Assembly: GCA_013365325.1 (NCBI GenBank)
Contig: JABVXV010000088.1
Span: 1 to 64,000, forward strand
Origin: Dipetalonema caudispina
Taxonomy: Eukaryota; Nematoda; Chromadorea; Rhabditida; Onchocercidae
DNA: 64,000 nt
Reading direction: 5' to 3'
Shown: in pieces, positions 24,626-36,370 of the stretch
Numbering within the stretch: the first letter of the stretch is position 1
Layout of the letters: every line of letters starts with the position of its first letter
Notes under the pieces: generated by a model
Database searches by the model: none
What the model was told of the DNA's origin: nothing
What the model saw: the letters and a program-made list of their open reading frames with translations, nothing else
Position numbers and translations under genes: made by a program

Positions 24626-25573
24626 ACAATCCACTCAGCCATAAGAATTGCGAACTTTCACATTTCCATGCAACACTAACGAGAATAAAGCTGCTGCTGT
24701 CACAGACAGTCTCGAAATTTTTCTCTGTCATCAATAGTAAACATTTCGGCGGTTGCTTGGTTCTCTCCTTCTTCGAGGTTTATTTTTATTGTCTGATATG
24801 TTAGGGTAAGAATAATGGGTGTTAGAAGATATCTCGGGATTTACCGTGACATATCATACTACTGTGATTTCTCAAATTTCTTATGTAGAATAGCGTTTTA
24901 TTTCCGTATGTACGATACATGCAAAAAATTCTTTTACAGTATTATCATCTTTCAATCACTTTTAGATAGATATTATTAGCTTGTCTTTTACAAGCTTGTC
25001 TATTGATACAATGGACGAAGTGGACTTACGAGAGGATATGAAATATGTGGATCGCGGAGGATGGAGGATATGTACTATTTATTAGCTTATTCCTTAATTA
25101 CAGGTAAACTGTTGAGGAATATTCATATTTATATTTAAATATGTATGAATTTATCAAATTGTGTATGTAGACATAGAAGCTAAAAAATTTCGTTAAGGAA
25201 TAAATGGCATAAATCAAAGTAATAAATAAATTTAAGTTATTGATATAAATTCTAGGGTTGACTTGAATGATGCCATCAAGACAATAAGCTGAGATTTACT
25301 TCTCATTTTTTATGTATGAAAGTGATAATCATTGTTGTTTTTGTCCTGACTATCTTTGTTATTGCTATGTAACATCCATTTGTATACATAATTGAGGAAC
25401 ATGAATGCTCTGTCAATTGGAGTAATAAAATAATTTTAAAACGATTATGACTTCAATGATTTTTCAACTTCAAAAGCAATCTTGAAACAGATAATTCCGT
25501 TATGTTTAGCTTACCACACTGTCTGAAGTGCGCTTTTTACAATTTTTATGAAAATGCTTTGTTTGTTAAGAAG

Positions 25574-25585
25574 TTTTTGTTTCAG
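25574..25585 (+). promoter_or_regulatory. Predicted spliced-leader acceptor of palmitoyltransferase gene
   Basis: Polypyrimidine TTTTTGTTTCAG directly precedes a 32-nt leader that contains an in-frame TAA before the ATG at 25618. So no coding exon lies 5', and the site fits a trans-splice acceptor. A non-coding cis-spliced 5' exon is the alternative. Confidence 0.55.
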
Positions 25586-25617
25586 CATTTGCCAGCTAAC
25601 TGGTATCGGGAAGGACT

Positions 25618-28600
25618 ATGTCGTTACGAAAGATATGCAAAAGTGTATCACAGGCATTGCCTGCAACAGTAGCTTGGTCTTTAATAATCGTTTGTACGGG
25701 ATGCTTTTTCTATCTGCTCGCGCCAGCAATAATTTTACAATTTTCGGCGTGGGGTTATGTTATGTGTGCTGTCGATGCTATTCTGTTTCTCTTTGTTATG
25801 TCCAACTTATTTATGGCAACCACTATGGATCCTGGAATACATCCTCTCGGTTAGTTCTTCTGGTAAAGTTAATGATCAATTTAATGTACGGAGATAAGAG
25901 ATGAAAATAGTTTGAGAATTACTTCACTTATTACTCATATTTTCATTGGATAATAAATATCGAGTGGTCGCAAACATTAAAAACCGAGTCAGGTGGTAAA
26001 TTATACCGAGTAGCTTGATGGTAGGTAGTCTCTTTAATATACACAGTCGTATTGGACTTAAAGACATATGCGTCTAATGACCATAAAAAATTTGATAGTG
26101 ATTTATGATTCACCAAAATAGTTTCAATATTTTCATCCAAGTATGTCCAGTTCGGTTGCTCTGAAATATCAATAGTTTGTTAGTGAAAAATGATCTATTG
26201 CTATAGCAAGTGCTGCGGAAGAAACGCAATTGGACGATTTTCGTTCACCGCTATATAAAAACGTGGAAATCAATGGTATTACGGTCCGTATGAAATGGTG
26301 TGTTACATGTAAATTCTACCGGCCGCCGAGAGCATCACACTGTTCTGTTTGTAATCGGCAAGTTGGCTTTTTTATTTGTTTTATGTTTATTCTTCTTTTG
26401 AACTGATCTTTAAAATATAAAATATTTTTATATTGTAAAGATCATTCGGTTGCTGTGATGCTGGATAGTGCAGTGCTAAGCTTATTTCCATTTTCATACC
26501 TTTTTGTCCAGCGGTAGAGGTTATTCATTTGGTTTTTCATACTTTCCTTCTTGCTTCAAATTCACAACGTTTCTGAGAAAACGTATCCAATATTTTTGCT
26601 ATCTGGAAGTTATGTACTGTGTACTAGATGGAGTCTTTTGTTGTGCCTGATATTAAGCTGTTTCATTGACTTGTAAAGTAGAATTTGGCTTTTTTCAAAG
26701 ATTATGCATTCCATTCTATTGTTGGAATTAGTTGTTTACTATTAAATTCTATGTTTGCTGTCTTATTAATGATCTCTTTCCGATGAAGTGAATAGATACT
26801 GATAACTGTGCTTTCTTCTTGCAGTATTCGATTAAGAATGAAATCTGATACTAATGAATGCAGTATTGGTGTTACTAGAGTTGTACTCTATTTCCAGATG
26901 CATAGACGCTTTCGATCATCATTGTCCATGGGTACACAACTGCGTTGGTCGACGCAACTATCGTTATTTCTTCTTATTTTTATTTTTTCTTAGTCTGCAT
27001 ATGATTTGTGTTTTCTCTTTGGCGCTGAGTTACACAGTTTTGAACAGGTCCGTTCTACATTATTTCAGAAGGCAGATCTTTTTATTTCTTTCATCCCAAG
27101 AATTAGAGATTGATCCATTTTTGTGAGCGAACTCTCTAGGGTATTGCATGGATAATGTTGCAGCTTCGTACTTTCTAGATGTTTGTTGCAGGGCGGATTT
27201 GCTAACAAGGCCAAATATGTGTTCAATTGTTTTGATGGCATTATGTGTGTTGTTGGCGGTACCTGTCGTTGGCTTGACCGGTTTCCATGTTGTTTTAGTT
27301 GTTCGTGGCCGCACAACCAATGAACAGGTATCAGCGTATTTGTTTATACATTTTGCTCTACGAAATTTGATGCTTAATTGCTGTACTCATGGAATACGTT
27401 TTAGGTAACGGGGAAGTTTCGATCGGGATACAATCCATTTACAGTTGGTTGTTGGGGCAATGTTCGTCGTACTCTATGTGCAAGTCAATACCCTTCGTAT
27501 GTGTTTTTTTCTATGAGTAGAATACAGCTAAAAAGTAGCTACCCTCTTCAAGTGATAAGTTTGGATCGTACGGATAGTATTGTCAAAAAAGCTTATTTAT
27601 CGTAGTATCTGTACTCTCCTTACCACTTCTTAGTTATCAGAAGGCCTGAGAGCTTTGATTTGCAAGATTTTCAGCTTCGAGACGGTGTTAGCAAAGAAAA
27701 GCCGAAGAGGTAAAAAAGGTTCTACAGATGGGATACTATCTGTGGTATATGTTCCTGATAGAAATTCTTTCTCCAAAGGAGGTGGACTTATTAGAGTATG
27801 TTATTATTGTTCATTATTTATGGACATTTATTAAACATTTATGAGTGTTAAGTTCATTTAATAAGTATCATCCTGTATGTTGGCAATAATATTTGTTATG
27901 TTCAGATGCGACAAGTACCAGAAGATGACCAGTCTGTTGGCACCGCAATTTCGATGGGCCATTCATTTCACAAGGACCATCCGGAAAAAGGGTCGAAATG
28001 TAATTTATTCGACGAGCAGGATAATAAAAGTTTGCGCCGGCAAAGCGCTATATATCATGTAAGTAATAACTTACTTTCATTTGCTTTGCAGTTTTATCTG
28101 GCCCGAGATGATCTTAGATAAAGCTTTCTTCTAATTACCTAATGAAATTTTCTTGTGGCATTTTATTTAAGCATGCATTTCACTATAGGTCCATACCAGT
28201 TCAAGTCTCATGTATATCATTTAATCACTAAGACATTTCCGATAGTATTTCAAAGGTCGACTATCACTTAATAGACGATTGCGCTTTGAAATATTATGAA
28301 CTTAATTTTCGAACGAATTCATAGTGTTACCTAACTTCATTTCACATGTCATTTTGCTGTGTAAGCGTTTAAGCTATTGCACTTTTTTGTTAAACCGAAA
28401 AATAAGTTCAGGCAGCTGTGGAGGAATCGATGCGTTCAGCGCATAGTAAAATTACTACGCAGTGCAGCACGAACAGTAGTAGGACGTCCGCAGTGGCTAC
28501 TATTGACAAGGAATCAGTTTCATCACCGGCCGCTCTAAGTGATTTTGAAATGATTCGTTCGGAAAGTGTATTTTCTAATGTTAATTCAGATCCCGCTAGT

Positions 28601-28714
28601 GGTTTTCGATTTGTCGAAAATGGTGGGCAATTAATCGATAAATCGAGACCTCTGAAGTTCACTGATGCAGTGCGTATTCATGAAAGTCTTAGTGCGCACA
28701 ATGTAAATTCATAA
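25618..28714 (+). CDS. DHHC palmitoyltransferase, ZDHHC5/8 type
   Basis: Transfers palmitate from palmitoyl-CoA to cysteines of substrate proteins via an acyl-enzyme on the DHHC cysteine. Eight exons in frame: 25618-25849, 26207-26357, 26898-27047, 27192-27327, 27405-27496, 27675-27795, 27906-28058 and 28412-28714, giving 445 residues. Two N-terminal membrane helices are followed by [11 protein letters not shown], then the cysteine-rich domain ([19 protein letters not shown]) with the catalytic DHHC at 134-137 in [20 protein letters not shown], then two more helices and the [17 protein letters not shown] block typical of the ZDHHC5/8 branch. The C-terminal tail of about 190 residues is Ser-rich and cytosolic, shorter than in vertebrate ZDHHC5/8. 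It should act at the plasma membrane or Golgi. Intron 2 (26358-26897) begins GCAAGT, a GC-AG intron; the frame and zinc-cysteine spacing leave no GT alternative. For exon 6 I chose the acceptor at TTTTCAG (27674), which alone keeps the frame open. Confidence 0.95.
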
Positions 28715-31700
28715 TGTTGGTGTCTCCTTGTTCTCCATTACTGTCAAAAACTGTAGATTTTGGGTAACAGTGCGATACATTAGATTCGCTGTCAGCAGTT
28801 GATTTCAGCTTTTCTCTTTCTTGACACACACCACGATATGTGTCTATTGAGAGATTACAGAAGAGGGTAGGAAGTCAATGACTAATCTTCATAACACATT
28901 TTTCATGTCCATAATCAAAAATTTGTCTCTTCATCCCAAATTTTTTGATTGCTCTGCTAGCAGTTGTAAAGTTATCCACTTGTTTTTCATTCCAGAAATT
29001 TATCCCAAGGTTTTTGTTCTGTCACTGTTGATCTATTTGGATAACTTCACTGTAGTACCCTTCAAAAAACCCTTTCCTCGTTGTAGGCGTAGTGTGTAGT
29101 GTCTTGGTTATTTCATATAGCATTCACTTTTAGTTCTCCTTTAATATATCATTCATCAGGTTTCTATGTTACGCATCCCCGAAAATACTGCCAATTTTTA
29201 AAGTGTTTAGATGGAAAAAAGAGGACAAGGAACACAGCACTGCATGTATTAGGATATACAATTATATTCATTTATTTTCTGTATTTGATTTTCTTTTTTT
29301 TGCCTTAAACATGCCAGTCATTAATAAGTCTCGCGAAAAGTTTTGTATTGCATAGTTTGATTACTTTCTACACTTTTATTATATTATATTGTTTCAGAGC
29401 TCCGTTTTCAGGGTGATGCCTATTCTTTCCTCGTTTCTAACATGCATAGATTGGCATTCTAGCATTGTTTTTTCAGTGAGGATCTATCCCTCTCTATGAA
29501 TTAAAAGATTTCCCAGTATTCTGGAATGTGCATAATCTATACTATAATGAAATATAAAATAAGCGGTGATTTAATAATGAAGCTGTTTTTCTTGTCCAGG
29601 AAAGCTGCTGCAAAATGTAGTGTTTTGTTGAACAGAATTTTGTTGCATAATTTGTTTTCCCTAAATTTTTTGAAATTTGATCCGTCATGGAGATAAAATT
29701 ACTAATTCTATTAAGTTTTTTTCAGTAAATAGAAATTCGTGATTAAATTCTATGAATTTCTCCGTGTAACCTTCTTCATTGTATGTAACACAAAGGAATG
29801 AGGTATGCTAGCTCTGCAACTTGAAGTTTCACCGCTTTTAGTCTATCATGTATTTATCAGCGTTTTATCATTCATTCTGTCAGCTTAGCTTTTTTTTGAA
29901 TAGTTTTTATCACTTTGCATTGATTTGTATGGTGCTTGGGTTGGAAAGCAGTTGTTTTATTTCTTATTCAATCTTATTTGATATTTGCTGAATTTATTTA
30001 ATTATTTTATAAGCTTTATTGTTCACGAAGAATTCAGCTGAGCTTTTAATGAAAAATCCGAGCAATTTTGATTATTTTGGTCATTTATCATTCCCTGTGC
30101 AGCATATACAGAGATATCGTTAAGTAAATGATTATTTAGAAAGCATGAGGAAAACGGAAGGAAATTATTGCACTTAATGTCAAAAGAAATCTCATACTTG
30201 GGTATGTTTTCAAATGTGGATTTGTGATTTTTATCCTAATACAGTTCTCACTTATGGTATTTATCTTGGAGTGGCGTCGTAAGCCTTCCTTCCTTCTTTC
30301 GAGATTTTTCTTAAGTCTATTTAAATTGTTGAGTTCAATGAGTTCACTGTATAATTTGTAGTTGTGAGTAGTCTTTTTTTTTTTTTCTGTAGCTGATAGA
30401 ATGATATGTATGGGATATACAAAAATTTTAACATCGTTGAATATCTGATTTATTTCATGTTTATTTCATTTTCGCTTTGTTGAATGCATGATAGGTACTA
30501 CTAAGCATTATGAACACAATATCTGTGAGTGTTATTTTTTGTATTTTGGCTATCTCACTGCTGTTTCATTATTATACCATGCGTACTTTCAGTGAAGAGT
30601 ATCAGAACATCCTATTGGCTTTTAACCTTCATCCTTATCTTCTATTCCATTATATACGGTATAATTATTGATCAAACTGGATAAGGTTCGATAGGTTCGG
30701 TTGTATCCGAAAAATGCCATGATTTGACTGTTATCGGAGATTGCTTTTGTAAATGATAGCTGAAAGATACAAATCTTATTGAATCAGTTGGGAAGCAGTT
30801 CTGAATACACTAAATACATTATTACTAGTTTAATGTTATTTTTCGGGACAGAAGATGAAAACTTCTTCATTTATATTTATAAAGATTGTTGGCATTCTAA
30901 AATAATACAAGACAACACCTCTATTCATTGTTACTTAGAGATAAAATAATATGTCTCATAAATCATGATAAGAATCCCTTGATCATTCCTGATATTCTTT
31001 GTAAAAATCTTTATATGCATATTTTTCCATTTCCATTTGAATGTGCAAAGATATCTGCTTGTGATAAACAATCATTTAATATAGAGTTCTAGTCGTTACA
31101 GCAAATCAGACTTTTCCTAACTTCAGTACAATTGGACATCTGAACTTGAAATGAAAGTTCCTGTATTAACATCGTTATGTTTAAAACTGTATTTGTTAAA
31201 ATCGCTTATTTAAGATTTTGCTTTTTTTTTATTAGTACTAAATATCGCTGAAAGAAATCTGATAATGAATCATGCAAATATATAAATCACATAGATAAAG
31301 GTATAAAAGAAATTTAACTCTTAATATACTAGATTTCTGAATATATTCAAGTTTTATCAGTATAAATTCAATGCTTATTAATGAGTACACTTATTATTCC
31401 TTTCATGAATTTTTACACTTTCTGAAATAGTTTGTTAGCGTAGTATTCATTAAAAAAAAATCATTAGAATAATAAGATGAATTATTTTATTTCCAGTGAG
31501 TTCACTCTAATTTTGGTGAACTTTGTTCCTTTCATCAATTCATTAAGTAACAAGGCCTATTTTAAGCGGATATTATACATTTTGTATCAAATGTTTCTAT
31601 TGCTGTACATTTATTAACTGTCTATGCTTCTGTTATATGTCATTCATCATCAATTAACTGATCTAAAAATTAAAGGGCGAAATAGTTCATTTATTGCGCT

Positions 31701-33984
31701 AATGATCTTTCTAATTGTACAAGAAATGAACGATAAAGAATTTTTCAATTGAGCATTGCTATCTTTTTTTGTTCACTGTTTTATTAACATGTTTCTTTCC
31801 AATCATACATTCCTCATATCATCATGAAATATTAATAAATTAGCGATACTATTCTATAAAGTGAATGTTTCAAAGACAATAATAATCTGAAATTATATTA
31901 CATTTTATCTCCTATTTATTGAAATTATTTGTTATCTTTTCGATACAAATGAAGAACTATCATTAAATGAGCAAATTATTCGTATGAGAATTTAACGAAA
32001 GTTATTTTACGATATCGTTAACAAGGAGATCAGATCACTTTATACCACTTCCGACATTCGCTAAATCATTTGCTAGAAATATGTCAATCGTATTTACGTA
32101 AATGTCAAGAAAAAAAAAAGATTCGTTTGAGGTACGGAAGTGAAAATTTGACAATCTCTGTAAAAAACTGCTATACTTATTTGAAATAATGTTTAACAAT
32201 TTTCAACCATTAATTTATTCTACACTGGTGAATCGAATACTATAATAACACACTGATAATGAATAGTATGATTGTATGCCAGATCTCACACTAAATGCAA
32301 CAAATTCATTAGTTATTTATCATTTCATTCAATTATTTCATTTGTTAAGCATATCATTCAATATCTTATCATCCATTGTTTAAGCTCAGTTTTCTTGAAT
32401 CTTTTTGAAACACATATATTCCTTATCATATCATTCAATCAACACTTGCAATACGTTCATTTATCAATGTATCAGAAGAAGATGAACAACAATATTCACT
32501 TATTTTAATATACTTACTATTTATGCTATCATTTGCATAGAATTTGATTAAGAACAAATATGTGATTAACGTTTCAGTTGTTACTAACCTGGCGCATAGT
32601 TTGGTTTGCTATTAATATCTAAAGAATTACGATTTCCGCCAGATTAAAGTAATGCAGTGGTAGACATATTTAACATTAGTTTACCTCAGCATAACCAAAA
32701 AGCAATCTTTAAGTTATATCTTTTCCAATCAATCTTTCTCAACGAAATATAAAATTACAACAAAGGCGAATAAATTGCATGTTTTATTCAACGGTTATAA
32801 CTGAGAATCAAAGGACTATTTTTTGCTATAATTTCTATATCCATTAAGCTTACTTTGTTAACTTTCTAATAACTTTTCATTATACATATATATATATTGT
32901 TTTATTCATTCTTTTATTGTTTGTTATATGCTAAAAAATTCGAAATGATCCAATCATAGAGGAGAGAAAATGCAGAATAAATAATTCCTAGAGTAGAATA
33001 ACATTTGAAAAAGCATTTGACGTTGGATCAATCGATGGATCATAATTTCAAACTATTTCATTCTTTATATTTTTTTTATCTCACTTGATGCCAAGCTATC
33101 AATGTTTCCTTTTATGAATCTAAAAATTAATAAACCTTTAAAGATTAATTTTTCTAAAAAAAATAAGAGTACAGGTTTGATAAATTTTAACCCTTTAATT
33201 TAAAAATTAAAAAAAACGAAGTATATTTAAACCTATACTATCATGATCATATAACAGTTTTATAATCGATTATGACAAAAGATGGATAATGAAAATAAAA
33301 AAAAAAGTGGCCTGATTTGATGCTATGAAATATCAATAAAAGAAGGAAGTTTATATAGAATTTAATCTTTCCATCTGTTACTTCTAAAATTATTCTTGGC
33401 ACAGTAATTATGCTTGCTAATTTAAAAATATCATTTGTGTCTTCGAATTAATCCATCTAACAAACAATGATAATATTGAAGGAAAGTAAAAAAAAAAAAC
33501 AAGCACATAAGCTATCAATTAATTAGTCTGAATTCTTTCATGTAAAGTTCATATATTTGTAACTATTTTATTATAGGTAATTTTTGTATTAAGTGCTATT
33601 GTGATATGCAAATGAATGATTCAATTAAAAGATGTAAGAAATGTTGATGATTAAAGCAGAGGAATGATTTTGGGATGCATACTGATTGCAAAATTTTTCT
33701 CTTTTATAATTTAATTAATGAAATTTGAACTTTTAATTGGTATTTGTTGCATTAATTTGATAACTCAAAAATAATAACTTTTAAAACTTATTGAAAACAT
33801 GATAAAACTGGTAACTCAATTACCTTTCGTAAATGAAATAAATTCAATTACCACTGACAAATAATATGATAAATGCGATCGGCAGAGACGAAAGTTTGGA
33901 ACAAATCAATCATTTACTATTATTTAGGCATGATAAAAAGCAGGTAATAGAAGACGGAAAGGTTGAAGATTAGGTGTAATTACC

Positions 33985-34784
33985 AAAACTTCATCTTTTT
34001 GCGCATGTGTCGATATTTTTTTGTTATTGATGAAAACGAAGTCTTATGATGTTTTCATCTTACCAAATTGTTGCAATGTGCAAAAATTTATCTGTTATTA
34101 CACAATACTTTTGTAATATCCGGATGTAATCAACTTGGTTCATACTAATATAAGGTTACATTTCACATTTCCATAGGCCATTATATATAATCAGGATTCC
34201 GATGATTTCTTCCATACAACGATTAAAGAAGGTGATGCTATAAAATATTCAATATTTGCTGTAGGAGTTACAACTAAATATTTTCATGTGCGCGTATACT
34301 TTTTTGTTTTGCAGTACTTATTTGCAATGATAAGTCTTAGAAAATGATATGTAATCAAAAAGGAACAAAATAATATCATCAAAAAACCGTACTGCCTCTA
34401 TTTGATATCATTGTTGATTTCTATCTTTAAGATCTTCTAAAGGTCATTATTCAGTACATTGTTGTTTGCACTTTATTTCTATTCCATTCCATATAATTAT
34501 ATAATCATAAAACATCATATATGATCATTTCATAATCTATTATTAGGAATCTGAATACTTCTTATCTTCATCATCTCATAGCGATGGCTGAAGGATTTAT
34601 CAATAAATGATCATCTATGTTTGTATATTGATATTTTACAACGCTTATTTGTAATGATAAGTGCAAAGACCATATAGAAGGTCATCACACTGATAGGTAT
34701 TGCAAAAATGAATCTTATCAAAATGAACCAAAATAACTTCATCAAAAAGTACAAAAATACTGTAATACTTGGATGTTATCAGCT

Positions 34785-34837
<53 letters not shown>

Positions 34838-35345
34838 AAGGATATAAGGCCATTTCACATTTCACTAAAACATTGTTTTACCAGGATTCTGATGAGTTTC
34901 CTTTCTACAACAATTAAAAAATTGAGTGCAATTTTCAAAAACTGCAAATTTTTGCACATGGGTTGATATTTTTTTGTTGTAGATGTAAAAGGGAGTTTTA
35001 TGATATTTTTATCTTATCACATTGTTGCGATGTGCAAAAATTTATCGTTTATTACACAACAGTTACTGTAATACATGAAATGTCAATAGTTTGGCAAGTA
35101 CTGATAATAAGACCCATTCCACTCATTACTAAGGTACGAAATATTATCAGAATTCTGATAATTTCTACCCCTCCTCCTCCTCCTTCTCCTTCCTTTACAA
35201 CAATAAAACAAGTCGATTGGTATGAAGGCTGAAGAATTTGCAATTGATCAGATGTACAAATCTGTACATTTGTTTTTGCAATGATAAGTGATAGAAGGTT
35301 GTTGCAATGATAAATCTTAACAAAAAATAATTTTATCAGAATATA
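33985..35345. repeat. Diverged repeat block, two to three overlapping copies
   Basis: The same phrases recur in order. 'TTTTTGCRCATGKGTYGATA' occurs near 34000 and 34953, and each is followed by a copy of TATGATRTTTTYATCTTAYCA and TTGCRATGTGCAAAAATTTA. 'ATCAGCTTGGTT' and its variant 'ATCAACTTGGTT' occur near 34780 and 34130. 'GGCCATT..CAGGATTC' occurs in both copies. 'TTTGYAATGATAAGT' occurs near 34322, 34650 and 35278. Copies are about 950 bp apart, clearly homologous but eroded. One copy has a 47-base A run (34790-34836) inserted after AGCTTGGTT. No open frame with transposase or reverse transcriptase motifs was seen, so this may be an old non-autonomous element or satellite. Confidence 0.7.
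34790..34836. repeat. 47-bp poly(A) run
   Basis: Uninterrupted A homopolymer within the diverged repeat block. It could be the tail of a retroposed sequence or an expanded slip tract. Confidence 0.85.
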
Positions 35346-35848
35346 ACATCTCATTTTCGGTAATTTCTTAATAATTGTTAGTAAAGACGAAGAAGAAGAA
35401 GAAGAAGCATAACTTTCTTTGTGAAAGAATGAGACTCCTATCATTACCAACAATCCTTCCGTATAATCGACTCAGTGAAATTGTTTATTTACTTCCTTTT
35501 ACTCTCCCTTCTTTTTTCCTTTCTTTCTTTTATATTTCTTAATTACATTAATTAATTTATATGCTAATTTATACAATTCTTAAAAATCTGATTCAAAACT
35601 AATGTGAAAAACTTTATTATAAGCACAATTTATGGCTTATAATCATTTTTGATACATTCGTATTTCCCAAACGTTCTGTCTGCTGTAAAATGCAAAAAAA
35701 AAAAAAAAAAAAAAAAAAAGAAAAAAGAAAGAGTATGCAAGTTAAAAATAGTATAAACTCAAAATCAGAAATAATTTTTTATTTTTCAATGATAAGAAAC
35801 GTAATTCCTGTCTCATTGTGCTATCATTTTTAATTTTTACCACTAGTC

Positions 35849-35870
35849 GGGAGAGCGGGGCGGGGCGGGG
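35849..35870 (+). promoter_or_regulatory. Guanine-quadruplex motif upstream of A-T-R-R gene
   Basis: Four G runs (GGG, GGGG, GGGG, GGGG) separated by loops of 5, 1 and 1 bases satisfy the usual quadruplex rule. It stands about 500 bp upstream of the ATG at 36371 in DNA that is otherwise very AT-rich. A regulatory role is inference from position only. Confidence 0.5.
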
Positions 35871-36352
35871 AATTTTGCACTTCATTATTGTTTCACTGAG
35901 CCACAGGTTTATTTCCAGTTTCTTCATTGAAATTTACCGAGGACATTGAAATACATCATCATAAAGTAATTCTTGTGTTGAAATTGATGTCAGCAACAAT
36001 TATCACTTTTTCAGTAGAAGAGGAATTACGCTTTTTCGTTTTTTTTTTCTTTTTTTTTCTTTTTGCTTGCAAAATTTGATTGAAATATACGAAAGTGCAT
36101 TTGTTGTTTGAATCTATGCTCCATTTCGAAACAATTAGAAATGTTAAATCTAAAATTATTCGAAATAATTAATGTAATCATATCATTCTCCTCATCTAAT
36201 ACGATGATAAAACTAAATGATTAAATTATTACCAATGTTTGTAAACTTGTTATCAATACAGAATATGTTCGACTTATTGATCACGAGTAGAATGTATTAC
36301 ATCTGCTAAAAAAAGAAAAAAAAATCTCAACTATTTGTTAATTTTTCCGAAT

Positions 36353-36359
36353 TTTATAG
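36353..36359 (+). promoter_or_regulatory. Predicted spliced-leader acceptor of A-T-R-R gene
   Basis: TTTATAG ends 11 bases before the ATG, and no coding exon is seen upstream. The short leader is typical of trans-spliced nematode mRNAs. Confidence 0.45.
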
Positions 36360-36370
36360 TAAGGTGAAAA

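Larger units (their letters stand above)
19921..25585. other. 5.7-kb gene-free region with simple repeats
   Basis: Shared upstream region of the divergent astacin (-) and palmitoyltransferase (+) genes. I see no exon with family resemblance. Open frames here come from microsatellite, GT-rich or minisatellite DNA. Notable repeats are listed separately. Confidence 0.45.
28715..36352. other. 7.6-kb gene-free region
   Basis: Starts with the 3' UTR of the palmitoyltransferase. I found no exon with splice context or family resemblance on either strand. It holds a diverged repeat block (33985-35345), homopolymer A runs and a G-quadruplex motif near its right end. It is presumably intergenic and includes the promoter region of the A-T-R-R gene. 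Confidence 0.45.

Noticed and set aside
24264..24734. Minus-strand open frames over the 20-bp repeats
   Set aside because: They are translations of the minisatellite in rotating frames, without splice or start context.
25011..25085. Short ATG frame upstream of the palmitoyltransferase
   Set aside because: Only about 25 codons and no link to exon 1, which has an in-frame stop just upstream of its own ATG.
27710..27727. An 18-bp 'intron' GTAAAAAAGG...ACAG in the palmitoyltransferase gene
   Set aside because: Too short to be spliced. Using the TTTTCAG acceptor at 27674 puts the whole segment in an open coding frame.
34645..34966. Poly-Phe and poly-Lys open frames
   Set aside because: Both are readings of the 47-base A run.
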